In this document: one piece after another, positions 57,057 through 64,000 of the stretch
Numbering within the stretch: the first letter of the stretch is position 1
Layout: each line of letters opens with the position of its first letter
Assembly: GCF_036688685.1 (NCBI RefSeq)
Contig: NZ_JAQQPS010000016.1
Span: forward strand, 100,763-164,762
DNA from: JALYUM01 sp036688685
GTDB lineage: Bacteria; Pseudomonadota; Gammaproteobacteria; Burkholderiales; Burkholderiaceae_D
Direction: 5' to 3'
Length of the DNA: 64,000 nt
The notes under the pieces: generated by a model
The model's database searches: none
The model's input: only the letters and a program-made list of their open reading frames with translations
What the model was told of the DNA's origin: nothing
Program-made: the position numbers and the translations under genes

Positions 57057-57134
57057 GAAATCAACGCGCATCGTGCGGTTTCACCCCTCGCATAGCGCAA
57101 ATTCCCCTATTTTTAACCTCTGTCCACCACAACC

Positions 57135-57542
57135 ATGCGTACCTATACCATCGCCGAACTGGCCAAAGAATTCGACCTGACGGCCCGTGCCATTCGCTTC
57201 TATGAAGACCACGGCCTGCTCAGCCCGATGCGCGAAGGATCCGGCCAACGCAGCCGGGTCTACACGGCGCGCGACCGAACCCGCCTGAAGCTGACCCTGC
57301 GCGGCAAACGGCTGGGCCTGACCCTGTCTGAAATCAAGAGCATCGTCGACATGTATGAGTCGCCCAAAGACACCGTGGCGCAAACGGAACGTTTCCTGGG
57401 TGTGCTGACCCACCAGCGCGCCACGCTCGAGCAGCAACGCGTCGATATCGACATGGCGCTGGCCGAGATCGCTGCGCACGAGGACGAGTGCCGGCGCATG
57501 CTGGCCGAGGCAGGTGTCGCTCAGGCTGCCGCCACGGCCTGA
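57135..57542 (+). CDS. liuR: MerR family regulator, LiuR-like
   Basis: 135 residues: N-terminal MerR winged helix with Tyr-Thr-Ile-Ala-Glu-Leu-Ala, Thr-Ala-Arg-Ala-Ile-Arg-Phe-Tyr-Glu-Asp-His-Gly-Leu-Leu and Tyr-Thr-x-Arg-Asp, then a coiled-coil dimer helix (about 78-125). No metal-binding cysteine cluster, as expected for a regulator that senses a CoA intermediate. It is directly upstream of isovaleryl-CoA dehydrogenase, and both genes carry the same palindrome, so control of leucine/isovalerate breakdown (LiuR role) is likely. Confidence 0.85.
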   Translation: MRTYTIAELAKEFDLTARAIRFYEDHGLLSPMREGSGQRSRVYTARDRTRLKLTLRGKRLGLTLSEIKSIVDMYESPKDTVAQTERFLGVLTHQRATLEQQRVDIDMALAEIAAHEDECRRMLAEAGVAQAAATA

Positions 57543-57563
57543 GCGACCGACACACGGCTGGCT

Positions 57564-57583
57564 TGACGTTTACGTTAACGTCA
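57564..57583. promoter_or_regulatory. LiuR-type operator upstream of isovaleryl-CoA dehydrogenase
   Basis: TGACGTTTACGTTAACGTCA is a 20-bp palindrome with only the two central-flank positions unmatched. It overlaps a possible -35 (TTTACG, 57569-57574) with TATCAT 17 bp downstream (57592-57597). The site fits the known LiuR motif of leucine catabolism operons. Confidence 0.75.
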
Positions 57584-57632
57584 CTTGCGCGTATCATCGC
57601 CTTTCCTTACCGCGCACTTTTGTGGAGACGAC

Positions 57633-58817
57633 ATGCTGCACCTACCAGGCTTGACCTTTGACCATGGCGAAGACATCGCCGCGCTGCGCGAAGCGATCCA
57701 GCAATTCGCTGCCGCCGAAATCGCCCCGCGCGCTGCCGAGATTGACCGCAGCGACCAGTTTCCAATGGACCTGTGGCGCAAGATGGGCGAGCTGGGCGTG
57801 CTCGGCATTACCGTGAGCGAGGAATACGGTGGCGCCAATATGGGCTATCTGGCCCACATCGTCGCGATGGAAGAAATTTCGCGCGCGTCCGCTTCGGTCG
57901 GCCTGTCGTACGGCGCTCACTCGAATCTGTGCGTCAACCAGATCAAGCGCAACGGTACTGAAGCACAAAAACAGAAATATCTGCCGAAACTCATTTCCGG
58001 TGAACACATCGGCGCGCTCGCCATGTCCGAGCCGAATGCCGGTTCCGACGTCGTCAGCATGAAACTGCGCGCCGATTTGAAGGGCGACCGCTACGTTCTG
58101 AACGGCACCAAGATGTGGATTACCAATGGCCCCGACGCCGACACCCTCGTGGTGTACGCCAAGACCGACCTGGACGCCGGTGCGCGCGGCATGACCGCCT
58201 TCCTCATCGAGAAAAGCTTCAAGGGTTTCTCGGTTGCGCAAAAGCTCGACAAGCTCGGCATGCGCGGCTCGCACACGGGTGAACTGGTGTTCCGCGATTG
58301 CGAAGTGCCGGTCGAGAACGTTCTGGGCGGCCTCGGCAAGGGCGTCAACGTGCTGATGTCAGGCCTCGATTTCGAGCGCACTGTGCTCTCCGGCGGCCCG
58401 CTCGGCATCATGGCCGCGTGCATGGATGCGGTCGTGCCGTACGTGCATGAACGCAAGCAGTTCGGCCAGGCGATCGGCGAGTTCCAGCTGATGCAGGGGA
58501 AGCTGGCAGACATGTATTCGACCATGATGGCCTGCAAGGCGTATGTCTACGCAGTAGGACAGGCATGCGACCGCGCCGGCTCGCCCGAAGCCGTGCGCGC
58601 CCTGCGCAAAGACGCTGCCGGCGCGATCCTGTATTCAGCCGAAAAGGCGACCTGGATGGCCGGCGAAGCGATCCAGACGCTGGGCGGCAATGGCTACATC
58701 AACGAGTATCCGGTCGGGCGCTTGTGGCGCGACGCGAAGCTGTACGAAATTGGTGCGGGCACCAGCGAAATTCGCCGGATGCTGATCGGGCGCGAGTTGT
58801 TTGGCGAAACAATGTAA
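57633..58817 (+). CDS. liuA: Isovaleryl-CoA dehydrogenase
   Basis: 394 residues, FAD-dependent acyl-CoA dehydrogenase that oxidises isovaleryl-CoA in leucine degradation. It is recognised by Gly-Leu-Ser-Tyr-Gly-Ala-His-Ser-Asn-Leu-Cys near 90-100, Met-Ser-Glu-Pro-Asn-Ala-Gly-Ser-Asp near 131-139 and Met-Trp-Ile-Thr-Asn-Gly. The catalytic Glu is at 248 in Leu-Asp-Phe-Glu-Arg, the position special to this enzyme, and the usual C-terminal Glu is Gly (Gly-Ala-Gly-Thr-Ser-Glu). ATG 57633 has GGAG 6 bp upstream. The next liu genes (methylcrotonyl-CoA carboxylase) are not in the window. Confidence 0.95.
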   Translation: MLHLPGLTFDHGEDIAALREAIQQFAAAEIAPRAAEIDRSDQFPMDLWRKMGELGVLGITVSEEYGGANMGYLAHIVAMEEISRASASVGLSYGAHSNLCVNQIKRNGTEAQKQKYLPKLISGEHIGALAMSEPNAGSDVVSMKLRADLKGDRYVLNGTKMWITNGPDADTLVVYAKTDLDAGARGMTAFLIEKSFKGFSVAQKLDKLGMRGSHTGELVFRDCEVPVENVLGGLGKGVNVLMSGLDFERTVLSGGPLGIMAACMDAVVPYVHERKQFGQAIGEFQLMQGKLADMYSTMMACKAYVYAVGQACDRAGSPEAVRALRKDAAGAILYSAEKATWMAGEAIQTLGGNGYINEYPVGRLWRDAKLYEIGAGTSEIRRMLIGRELFGETM

Positions 58818-58884
58818 ACGGTTTATTTATTTATTACCGCTCCACTTGTCACGTCTGTCCATAAACTGAATGGAGAACACCATC

Positions 58885-60084
58885 ATGAATGATCCTATCG
58901 TTATCGTCGGCGCAGCGCGCACCCCCATGGGCGGGTTTCAGGGCGATTTTTCTTCTCTCTCCGCGAGCGACCTCGGCGCCGTCGCCATCAAGGCAGCCGT
59001 CGAACGCGCCGGTCTCGATCCCACCCTGGTCGAACACGTTTATTTCGGTAACTGCCTGATGGCGGGCCAGGGCCAGGCCCCGGCTCGCCAGGCCCTGATC
59101 AAGGCCGGCCTGCCGGTTTCCACCGGCGCCGTGACCCTGTCCAAAATGTGCGGCTCGGCCATGCAGAGTGCAATCTTCGCGCACGATGCCCTGCTCGCTG
59201 GCAGTGCCGACGTGATTGTCGCCGGCGGCATGGAATCGATGACCAATGCGCCGTACCTGATCCCGAAAGCGCGCGGCGGCTACCGCATTGGCCATGGCAT
59301 CATGTTCGACCACATGATGCTCGACGGCCTGGAAGACGCCTACAGCCGCAACGAAAAAACCGGTGAAGGCCGCTCGATGGGCACCTTCGCCGAAGAGTGC
59401 GTGGCCAGCTACCAGTTCACGCGCGAGCAGCAGGATGCGTTTGCCATCGCATCGGTCCAGCGCGCCCAGCACGCCACCGCAGAGGGCCATTTCAAGTGGG
59501 AGATCGCGCCGGTCACCGTGAGCGGCCGCGGCGGCGACACCGTCATCGAAAAAGATGAGGGCCCGCTCAAGGCCAAACTGGAAAAAATCCCGAGTCTGCG
59601 CGCCGCCTTCAAAAAAGACGGCACCATTACGGCCGCCTCCTCGTCGTCGATCAACGACGGCGCCGCCGCTCTGGTGATGATGCGCGCCTCGAAAGCGGCC
59701 GAACTGGGCCTGTCGCCAATCGCGCGCATCGTCGCCCACGCCACGCATGCGCAAGCGCCCGACCTGTTCACCACGGCGCCGATCGGCGCGCTCCATAAAC
59801 TGTTCAAGAAAACCGGCTGGCGCGTCGGCGAGGTTGACCTGTTCGAGATTAACGAAGCCTTTGCCGCGGTGCCGATGGCGGCCATGAAGGACCTCGACAT
59901 CCCGCACGATAAAATCAATATCCACGGCGGCGCATGCGCGCTGGGCCACCCGATCGGCGCATCCGGCGCCCGCATTCTGGTGACGCTGATGGGCGCACTG
60001 AAACAGACCGGCGGCAAGCGTGGCGTTGCGGCACTGTGCATCGGTGGCGGCGAAGCGACCGCAATGGCCATCGAAATGGTATAA
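58885..60084 (+). CDS. Acetyl-CoA C-acetyltransferase (thiolase)
   Basis: 399 residues. The acylated Cys89 lies in Ser-Lys-Met-Cys-Gly-Ser-Ala-Met, the active His in Gly-Gly-Ala-Cys-Ala-Leu-Gly-His-Pro-Ile-Gly-Ala-Ser-Gly, and the second catalytic Cys in Ala-Leu-Cys-Ile-Gly-Gly-Gly. It splits acetoacetyl-CoA or condenses acetyl-CoA. In this context it would take the acetoacetyl-CoA end of leucine breakdown. GGAG lies 9 bp before ATG 58885; an earlier in-frame ATG at 58870 is possible. Confidence 0.94.
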   Translation: MNDPIVIVGAARTPMGGFQGDFSSLSASDLGAVAIKAAVERAGLDPTLVEHVYFGNCLMAGQGQAPARQALIKAGLPVSTGAVTLSKMCGSAMQSAIFAHDALLAGSADVIVAGGMESMTNAPYLIPKARGGYRIGHGIMFDHMMLDGLEDAYSRNEKTGEGRSMGTFAEECVASYQFTREQQDAFAIASVQRAQHATAEGHFKWEIAPVTVSGRGGDTVIEKDEGPLKAKLEKIPSLRAAFKKDGTITAASSSSINDGAAALVMMRASKAAELGLSPIARIVAHATHAQAPDLFTTAPIGALHKLFKKTGWRVGEVDLFEINEAFAAVPMAAMKDLDIPHDKINIHGGACALGHPIGASGARILVTLMGALKQTGGKRGVAALCIGGGEATAMAIEMV

Positions 60085-60114
60085 AACGATACTTGTCGAA
60101 TAGTGGGAGAACGG

Positions 60115-60783
60115 ATGTCAACTGCACTCATTCTGGGCGCTTCGCGCGGCATTGGCCATGAACTGGTGCGCCAGTACCGTGCCGACGGCTGGCGCGTCAT
60201 CGCCACCGCACGCAAGCAGTCCGACTGCGACGCCCTGAAAGAAATGGGCGCCGAAGCGCATCTGCTGGATGTCAACGACACGGCCGGCATCGCCGCCATG
60301 GGCTGGAAGCTCGACGACGAGCGCATCGACGCGGCCTGGCTGGTGGCCGGCGTCTACGGCCCCCGCCATGCGGGCTTTCCGACCGACGTCGAATTCGATG
60401 AGGTCATGCACACCAACGTCCTGTCGGCGATGCGTTTGCTGCCGGTGGTGGCACCGCTGGTGGCAGCCGTGCGCGGCAAGGTGGCCGTGATTTCGTCGCG
60501 TATGGGTTCGATTGGCGAGCGCACCAGCGCCAGCGGCTCGCTGTACCGCGCCAGCAAGGCGGCACTGAACTCGGTCCTGAAAGACACGGCCCTGACTTAC
60601 GGCGGCGCCGGCGCCACCTGCGTCGCCTTTCACCCGGGCTGGGTGCAAACCGACATGGGCGGCAGCGGCGCCGACCTGGTGGTGGCCGACAGCGTGCGTG
60701 GTATGCGCACGGCGCTGGCCGGCATCAAGCCAGAGGCCAACGGTTCCTTCCTCAACTACGACGGCACCAGCCTTCCCTGGTAA
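60115..60783 (+). CDS. SDR family NAD(P)-dependent oxidoreductase
   Basis: 222 residues. Cofactor loop Gly-Ala-Ser-Arg-Gly-Ile-Gly at 8-14, catalytic Ser in Val-Ile-Ser-Ser-Arg and Tyr-Arg-Ala-Ser-Lys near 143-147. It resembles the CsgA/carbonyl-reductase-like short SDRs. Substrate unknown; it sits between the thiolase and the second acyl-CoA dehydrogenase, 30 bp after the former. GGGAG precedes ATG 60115; a GTG at 60103 is an alternative. Confidence 0.9.
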   Translation: MSTALILGASRGIGHELVRQYRADGWRVIATARKQSDCDALKEMGAEAHLLDVNDTAGIAAMGWKLDDERIDAAWLVAGVYGPRHAGFPTDVEFDEVMHTNVLSAMRLLPVVAPLVAAVRGKVAVISSRMGSIGERTSASGSLYRASKAALNSVLKDTALTYGGAGATCVAFHPGWVQTDMGGSGADLVVADSVRGMRTALAGIKPEANGSFLNYDGTSLPW

Positions 60784-60798
60784 AGCGAATCTGACGCC

Positions 60799-61926
60799 AT
60801 GATCCTCACCGAAGAACACGCCATGATCCGCGACGCCCTGCGCAGCTTTGCGCAGGCGCGCCTGGTACCCAACGCCGCGCGCTGGGATCGCGAACACCAT
60901 TTCCCGCAAGCGGAGTTGAAAGAGCTGGCGGCGCTGGGCGCGTTCGGCGTAGCCGTGCCCGAGCAATACGGCGGTGCCGGCCTCGATTACGTCGCCCTGG
61001 CGCTGGTGCTGGAAGAAATCGCTGCCGGCGACGGCGGCACCTCGACCATCATCTCGGTCAACAACTGCCCGGTATGCTCGATCGCCATGATGTATGCGAA
61101 CGAGGCGCAAAAGGTGCAATGGCTCACGCCCCTGGCCAGCGGCGCCATGCTGGGCGCGTTTGCGCTGACCGAGCCGCACACGGGCAGCGATGCGGCGGCA
61201 TTGCGCACCACGGCCGTACGCGCTGGCGACAGCTATGTCATCAACGGCTCGAAACAGTTCATCACCAGCGGCAAATACGGCGACGTCGCCATCGTCATGG
61301 CGGTAACCGACAAGGCAGCCGGCAAACGCGGCATCAGCGCGTTCTGGGTGCCGACCGATACCCCTGGCTACATCGTGGCCGGGGTCGAGCAGAAGATGGG
61401 CCAGCACTCGTCGGACACGGCGCAAATCCTGTTCGATAATTGCCGCATCCCCGTGGAAAACCTGATCGGCGAGGAGGGGCAAGGTTACAAGATTGCCTTG
61501 TCCGGCCTCGAGGGCGGGCGCATCGGGATCGCCTCGCAGGCGGTCGGCATGGCGCGCGCCGCGTTCGACGCGGCCCTGGCCTATGCCAGGGAGCGCGAGA
61601 GCTTCGGCAAGCCGATTTACGAGCACCAGGCGGTGCAGTTCAGGCTGGCCGACATGGCCACCAGAATCGAAGCGGCGCGCCAGCTGATTCACCATGCGGC
61701 AATGATGAAGGACGCCGGCCTGCCCTGCCTGAAGGAAGCGGCGATGGCAAAACTGTTCGCATCCGAAATGGCCGAGCGCGTGGTGTCGGACGCCATGCAG
61801 GTCTTCGGCGGCTACGGCTATGTGAGCGATTTTCCCATCGAGCGTATCTACCGCGACGTGCGCGTTTGCCAGATCTACGAAGGCACCAGCGACATCCAGA
61901 AGATCCTGATCGCGCGCGCCCTGTGA
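60799..61926 (+). CDS. Acyl-CoA dehydrogenase
   Basis: 375 residues, FAD enzyme of the short/branched-chain type. It has Leu-Thr-Glu-Pro-His-Thr-Gly-Ser-Asp near 121-129, Gly-Ser-Lys-Gln-Phe-Ile-Thr-Ser-Gly, and the catalytic Glu361 in Tyr-Glu-Gly-Thr-Ser, the standard position, unlike the isovaleryl enzyme upstream. Together they may handle different branched-chain intermediates. It starts 15 bp after the SDR gene and its stop overlaps the next start. Confidence 0.94.
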   Translation: MILTEEHAMIRDALRSFAQARLVPNAARWDREHHFPQAELKELAALGAFGVAVPEQYGGAGLDYVALALVLEEIAAGDGGTSTIISVNNCPVCSIAMMYANEAQKVQWLTPLASGAMLGAFALTEPHTGSDAAALRTTAVRAGDSYVINGSKQFITSGKYGDVAIVMAVTDKAAGKRGISAFWVPTDTPGYIVAGVEQKMGQHSSDTAQILFDNCRIPVENLIGEEGQGYKIALSGLEGGRIGIASQAVGMARAAFDAALAYARERESFGKPIYEHQAVQFRLADMATRIEAARQLIHHAAMMKDAGLPCLKEAAMAKLFASEMAERVVSDAMQVFGGYGYVSDFPIERIYRDVRVCQIYEGTSDIQKILIARAL

Positions 61927-62474
61927 TAGCGCCGCCGGTCACCATCCACCCGCTGGAGCCGGGCCAGCTCCCGGCCTTGTTCGCCTATCTCGACGAGCAC
62001 TTGCGCGACAATGGCAAAAACGGCACGCCACTGTTCCAGCCGCAGTCGCGCAGCGAGTCGACCTTTCCGGCCGACCGCAAGGCCGCGTTTGCGAATGGCC
62101 TGGCCACGCCGCTTGGCCTGCCCGGCTGGCGCCGCGCCTGGATCGCGCGTGACGCCAGCGGCGCCATCGCCGGCCACATCGACCTGCGCGCGCGGCCCGA
62201 AAAAGCCGCGGCCCACCGCGTGATGTTGGGCATGGGCGTGCAGCGCAAGCACCGCCGCCAGGGTCTCGCTACCCACCTGCTGCGCGCGGCCCACGCATGG
62301 GCGCTGCAGGAAACCACGCTCGACTGGATCGACCTTGAACTCCTCACGAGCAACCTGCCGGGACGCGCGCTGTATCTCGCCAACGGGTACGTGATTACCG
62401 GCGAAGTGGCCGACATGTTCCGGATCGATGGCGAGGCGTTGGGCTATACCTTCATGACGCTGGGACTGCGCTGA
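61923..62474 (+). CDS. GNAT family N-acetyltransferase
   Basis: 183 residues with the GNAT core: Gly-His-Ile-Asp-Leu-Arg near 78, Gly-Met-Gly-Val-Gln-Arg-Lys-His-Arg-Arg-Gln-Gly-Leu-Ala (acetyl-CoA loop, about 100-113) and Ala-Leu-Tyr-Leu-Ala-Asn-Gly-Tyr near the end. The start is probably GTG 61923, overlapping the dehydrogenase stop by 4 bp (GTGA); the open frame continues upstream antisense-free but inside that gene. Substrate unknown. It is last in the catabolic run. Confidence 0.88.
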   Translation: MIAPPVTIHPLEPGQLPALFAYLDEHLRDNGKNGTPLFQPQSRSESTFPADRKAAFANGLATPLGLPGWRRAWIARDASGAIAGHIDLRARPEKAAAHRVMLGMGVQRKHRRQGLATHLLRAAHAWALQETTLDWIDLELLTSNLPGRALYLANGYVITGEVADMFRIDGEALGYTFMTLGLR

Positions 62475-62505
62475 CCATTCCTGCAGTGACACCCCCGAGA
62501 TCCAC

Positions 62506-62527
62506 CCAAGCAAGTGAAATCGCTTGG
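62506..62527. terminator. Possible bidirectional terminator
   Basis: CCAAGC and GCTTGG form a 6-bp stem around a 10-base loop between the converging GNAT and Ig-repeat genes. The stem is short and no clear T run follows. Confidence 0.3.
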
Positions 62528-62603
62528 CTTCGTCCTGGCGGGCGCAACTGGGAGTGGCACAATCGTGGCATTCCGAAAGCCCCCTCGACTCACAGCGAAC
62601 GGC

Positions 62604-64000
62604 TTATTGCGTGAGTACACTGACCTTGTCGATCGTAAAACTGGTCTGGGCGATCGAATCTTCCACCATGACATAGGTCAGGATCACCGTTTGCCCCTTG
62701 TACGGCAGCAGGTTGAAGCTACGGGTGGTGTAACCCGTCGCCTTGTTCAGGTTGGTGTACGTCGCCAGCGTGCCCAGCACGGTTCCAGCCGTATTCCTGA
62801 CCGCCACCTCGAGCCGGTCGTAGGCCATGGTCGTGGTGGTTTCGGCGCTATCGATGTGCAGGGCAAAACTGAGCGTGGCAGACTTGGCTGTTGCTGGCAG
62901 CACCACGGCTTGGGCCAGGGCCTCGACCGCCATGGTGCCGTTACCGCCGAGGTAGCCGAACTGGCTGCCTTCGGCCGCGGCCTGGCCGGACCCGGCCCAC
63001 GAACCGATCACCCCGACGTCACCGCTCCAACCGGTCACGCCGGCCTCGAAACCGCCGTTGACGATGCGCTCGACGCCAGATATCGCCGTCACCGTCAACG
63101 TCACCGTCAGCGCGGCGTTGGCGCTGGTGGCGCTGGTTGGGGCGGCCGCCGAGTCGGTGACCTTGACGCTGAACACGGCGCCAGTGTCGGCTGCCTTGGT
63201 AACCAGGCTGTAGCTGGCCGCCGTGGCGCCGGCAATCGCCGCGCCATTCCGCAGCCACTGGTACTTGTAAGGCGCGGCGCCGCCACTGGCAGTCACGGCA
63301 AACGAGGCGGTCGCCCCGGCCAGCACGCTCACACTGGCCGGGTTCGACGCGATCGCCACGGCCGGCACCTTGACTGTCAGCGTGGCGTTGCTGCTAGTAG
63401 CGCTGGTGGGCGTGGCCGCCGAGTCGGTGACCTTCACGCTGAACACGGCGCCGGTATCGGCCGCCTTGGTGACAAGACTGTAGCTGGCCGCCGTGGCGCC
63501 GGCAATCGCCACACCACTCCTCAGCCACTGATACTTGTAAGGCGCGGCGCCGCCACTGGCGGTCACGGCAAACGACGCGGTGGCGCCGGCGAGGACACTC
63601 ACGCTGGCCGGGTTCGACGCAATCGCCACGGCCGTCACCTTGACGGTCAGCGTGGCGTTGGCGCTGGTGGCGCTGGTGGGCGTGGCGGCCGAGTCGGTCA
63701 CCTTGACGCTGAACACGGCGCCGGTATCGGCTGCCTTGGTGACCAGGCTGTAGCTAGCCGCGGTGGCGCTGGCAATGGCCGCGCCATTGCGCAACCATTG
63801 GTACTTGTAGGGCGCGGTGCCGCCGCTGGCGCTCACGGCAAACGAGGCAGTGGCGCCAGCAAGCACGCTCACGCTGGCCGGCTGCGATGCAATCGCCACG
63901 CTCGGCAGGGTGACCGTCAGGGAGGCGTTGGCGCTGGTGGCGCTGGTGGGCGTGGCGGCCGAGTCGGTCACCTTGACGCTGAACACGGCGCCGGTATCGG
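62604..64000 (-). CDS. Ig-like repeat surface protein, partial (5' end beyond window)
   Basis: The frame is open to the right edge, so only the C-terminal 465 residues are seen. From the edge inward there are three and a half nearly identical 90-residue Ig-like units, each with Ala-Pro-Tyr-Lys-Tyr-Gln-Trp-Leu-Arg and Lys-Ala-Ala-Asp-Thr-Gly-Ala-Val-Phe-Ser-Val-Lys-Val-Thr-Asp, and no cysteines. The C-terminal 155 residues begin Ile-Val-Asn-Gly-Gly-Phe-Glu-Ala-Gly and resemble a carbohydrate-binding beta-sandwich. No sorting motif is visible. Likely secreted or surface-bound adhesin or enzyme accessory part; the N-terminal region needed to decide is outside the window. Confidence 0.85.
   Translation of the reverse strand, partial: DTGAVFSVKVTDSAATPTSATSANASLTVTLPSVAIASQPASVSVLAGATASFAVSASGGTAPYKYQWLRNGAAIASATAASYSLVTKAADTGAVFSVKVTDSAATPTSATSANATLTVKVTAVAIASNPASVSVLAGATASFAVTASGGAAPYKYQWLRSGVAIAGATAASYSLVTKAADTGAVFSVKVTDSAATPTSATSSNATLTVKVPAVAIASNPASVSVLAGATASFAVTASGGAAPYKYQWLRNGAAIAGATAASYSLVTKAADTGAVFSVKVTDSAAAPTSATSANAALTVTLTVTAISGVERIVNGGFEAGVTGWSGDVGVIGSWAGSGQAAAEGSQFGYLGGNGTMAVEALAQAVVLPATAKSATLSFALHIDSAETTTTMAYDRLEVAVRNTAGTVLGTLATYTNLNKATGYTTRSFNLLPYKGQTVILTYVMVEDSIAQTSFTIDKVSVLTQ
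63095..64000. repeat. Tandem 270-bp repeats encoding Ig-like domains
   Basis: The same landmark (GAACACGGCG) recurs at 63171, 63441, 63711 and 63981, exactly 270 bp apart each time. Sequence differences between copies are few and mostly silent. The array continues past the window. Confidence 0.93.

Larger units (their letters stand above)
56457..57134. other. Gene-free AT-rich interval
   Basis: About 680 bp between the HTH gene and the MerR regulator, markedly richer in A and T than its neighbours. It contains small inverted repeats: ATGCAG/CTGCAT (56604-56621) and CGTTGAGC/GCTCAACG (56746-56773), and the LiuR-type site near the right end. Short open frames on the minus strand (56446-56637, 56871-57071) lack ribosome sites and recognisable content. 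A small RNA is possible but not shown. Confidence 0.6.

Noticed and set aside
56871..57100. Short minus-strand frames before the MerR gene
   Set aside because: They overlap the likely promoter and operator, have no ribosome site and no conserved content.
60118..61695. A 525-codon minus-strand open frame
   Set aside because: Antisense to the SDR and acyl-CoA dehydrogenase genes, both clearly real by their motifs.

Overview
The window is 64 kb of GC-rich, gene-dense bacterial chromosome. Gene content and order (short-form hisG, the run mlaFEDACB / yadGH / ibaG / murA / hisGD...E / tatABC, hemE-priA, gltBD, and a LiuR-type leucine catabolism start) fit a Gram-negative betaproteobacterium, most likely Burkholderiales, family Oxalobacteraceae (Massilia/Duganella/Telluria-like). 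This placement rests on protein families and synteny recalled from knowledge, not on a search. No rRNA, tRNA, CRISPR array or prophage was seen.

Layout. 1-9.8 kb, mostly minus strand: small genes of unknown role, a GNAT acetyltransferase, a GH114-like lipoprotein with a Thr/Pro repeat linker, slyX, the helicase gene rep, a DUF1857 gene (plus strand), a stand-alone dihydrolipoyl-dehydrogenase-like flavoprotein and priA. 9.77-10.38 kb: a gene-free, AT-rich segment with a cluster of DnaA boxes and two exact IHF consensus matches. 10.4-21.7 kb: hemE (minus), then on the plus strand an S9 peptidase translationally coupled to a very large SNF2-type ATPase, a small membrane protein, a DUF885 metallopeptidase-like protein and a secreted PHB-depolymerase-like esterase. 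21.8-38.7 kb: one nearly unbroken minus-strand run from the phospholipid transport genes (mlaF, E, D, A, C, B) through an ABC-2 exporter, ibaG, murA and the complete core his cluster to a HIT protein and tatABC. A DNA methyltransferase gene without a restriction partner lies inside the his cluster, overlapping hisD and hisC by 4 bp each.

38.9-52 kb: a small secreted protein, gltD and gltB, a REP-associated tyrosine transposase flanked by inverted copies of a short motif, a two-component system and a second SNF2-family ATPase. 52.3-56.5 kb: tex, grxD overlapping ubiX, and two small genes including an HTH regulator. 57.1-62.5 kb: a MerR/LiuR-like regulator, isovaleryl-CoA dehydrogenase, thiolase, SDR, a second acyl-CoA dehydrogenase and a GNAT enzyme, with matching palindromic operators before the regulator and the dehydrogenase. 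The right edge cuts a minus-strand surface-protein gene made of exact 270-bp Ig-like repeats.

The most notable items are the DnaA/IHF-site cluster between priA and hemE (a candidate replication origin or DnaA-controlled locus), the orphan methyltransferase inside the histidine operon, the peptidase-SNF2 pair, and a family of REP-like palindromes whose stems co-vary at four loci.
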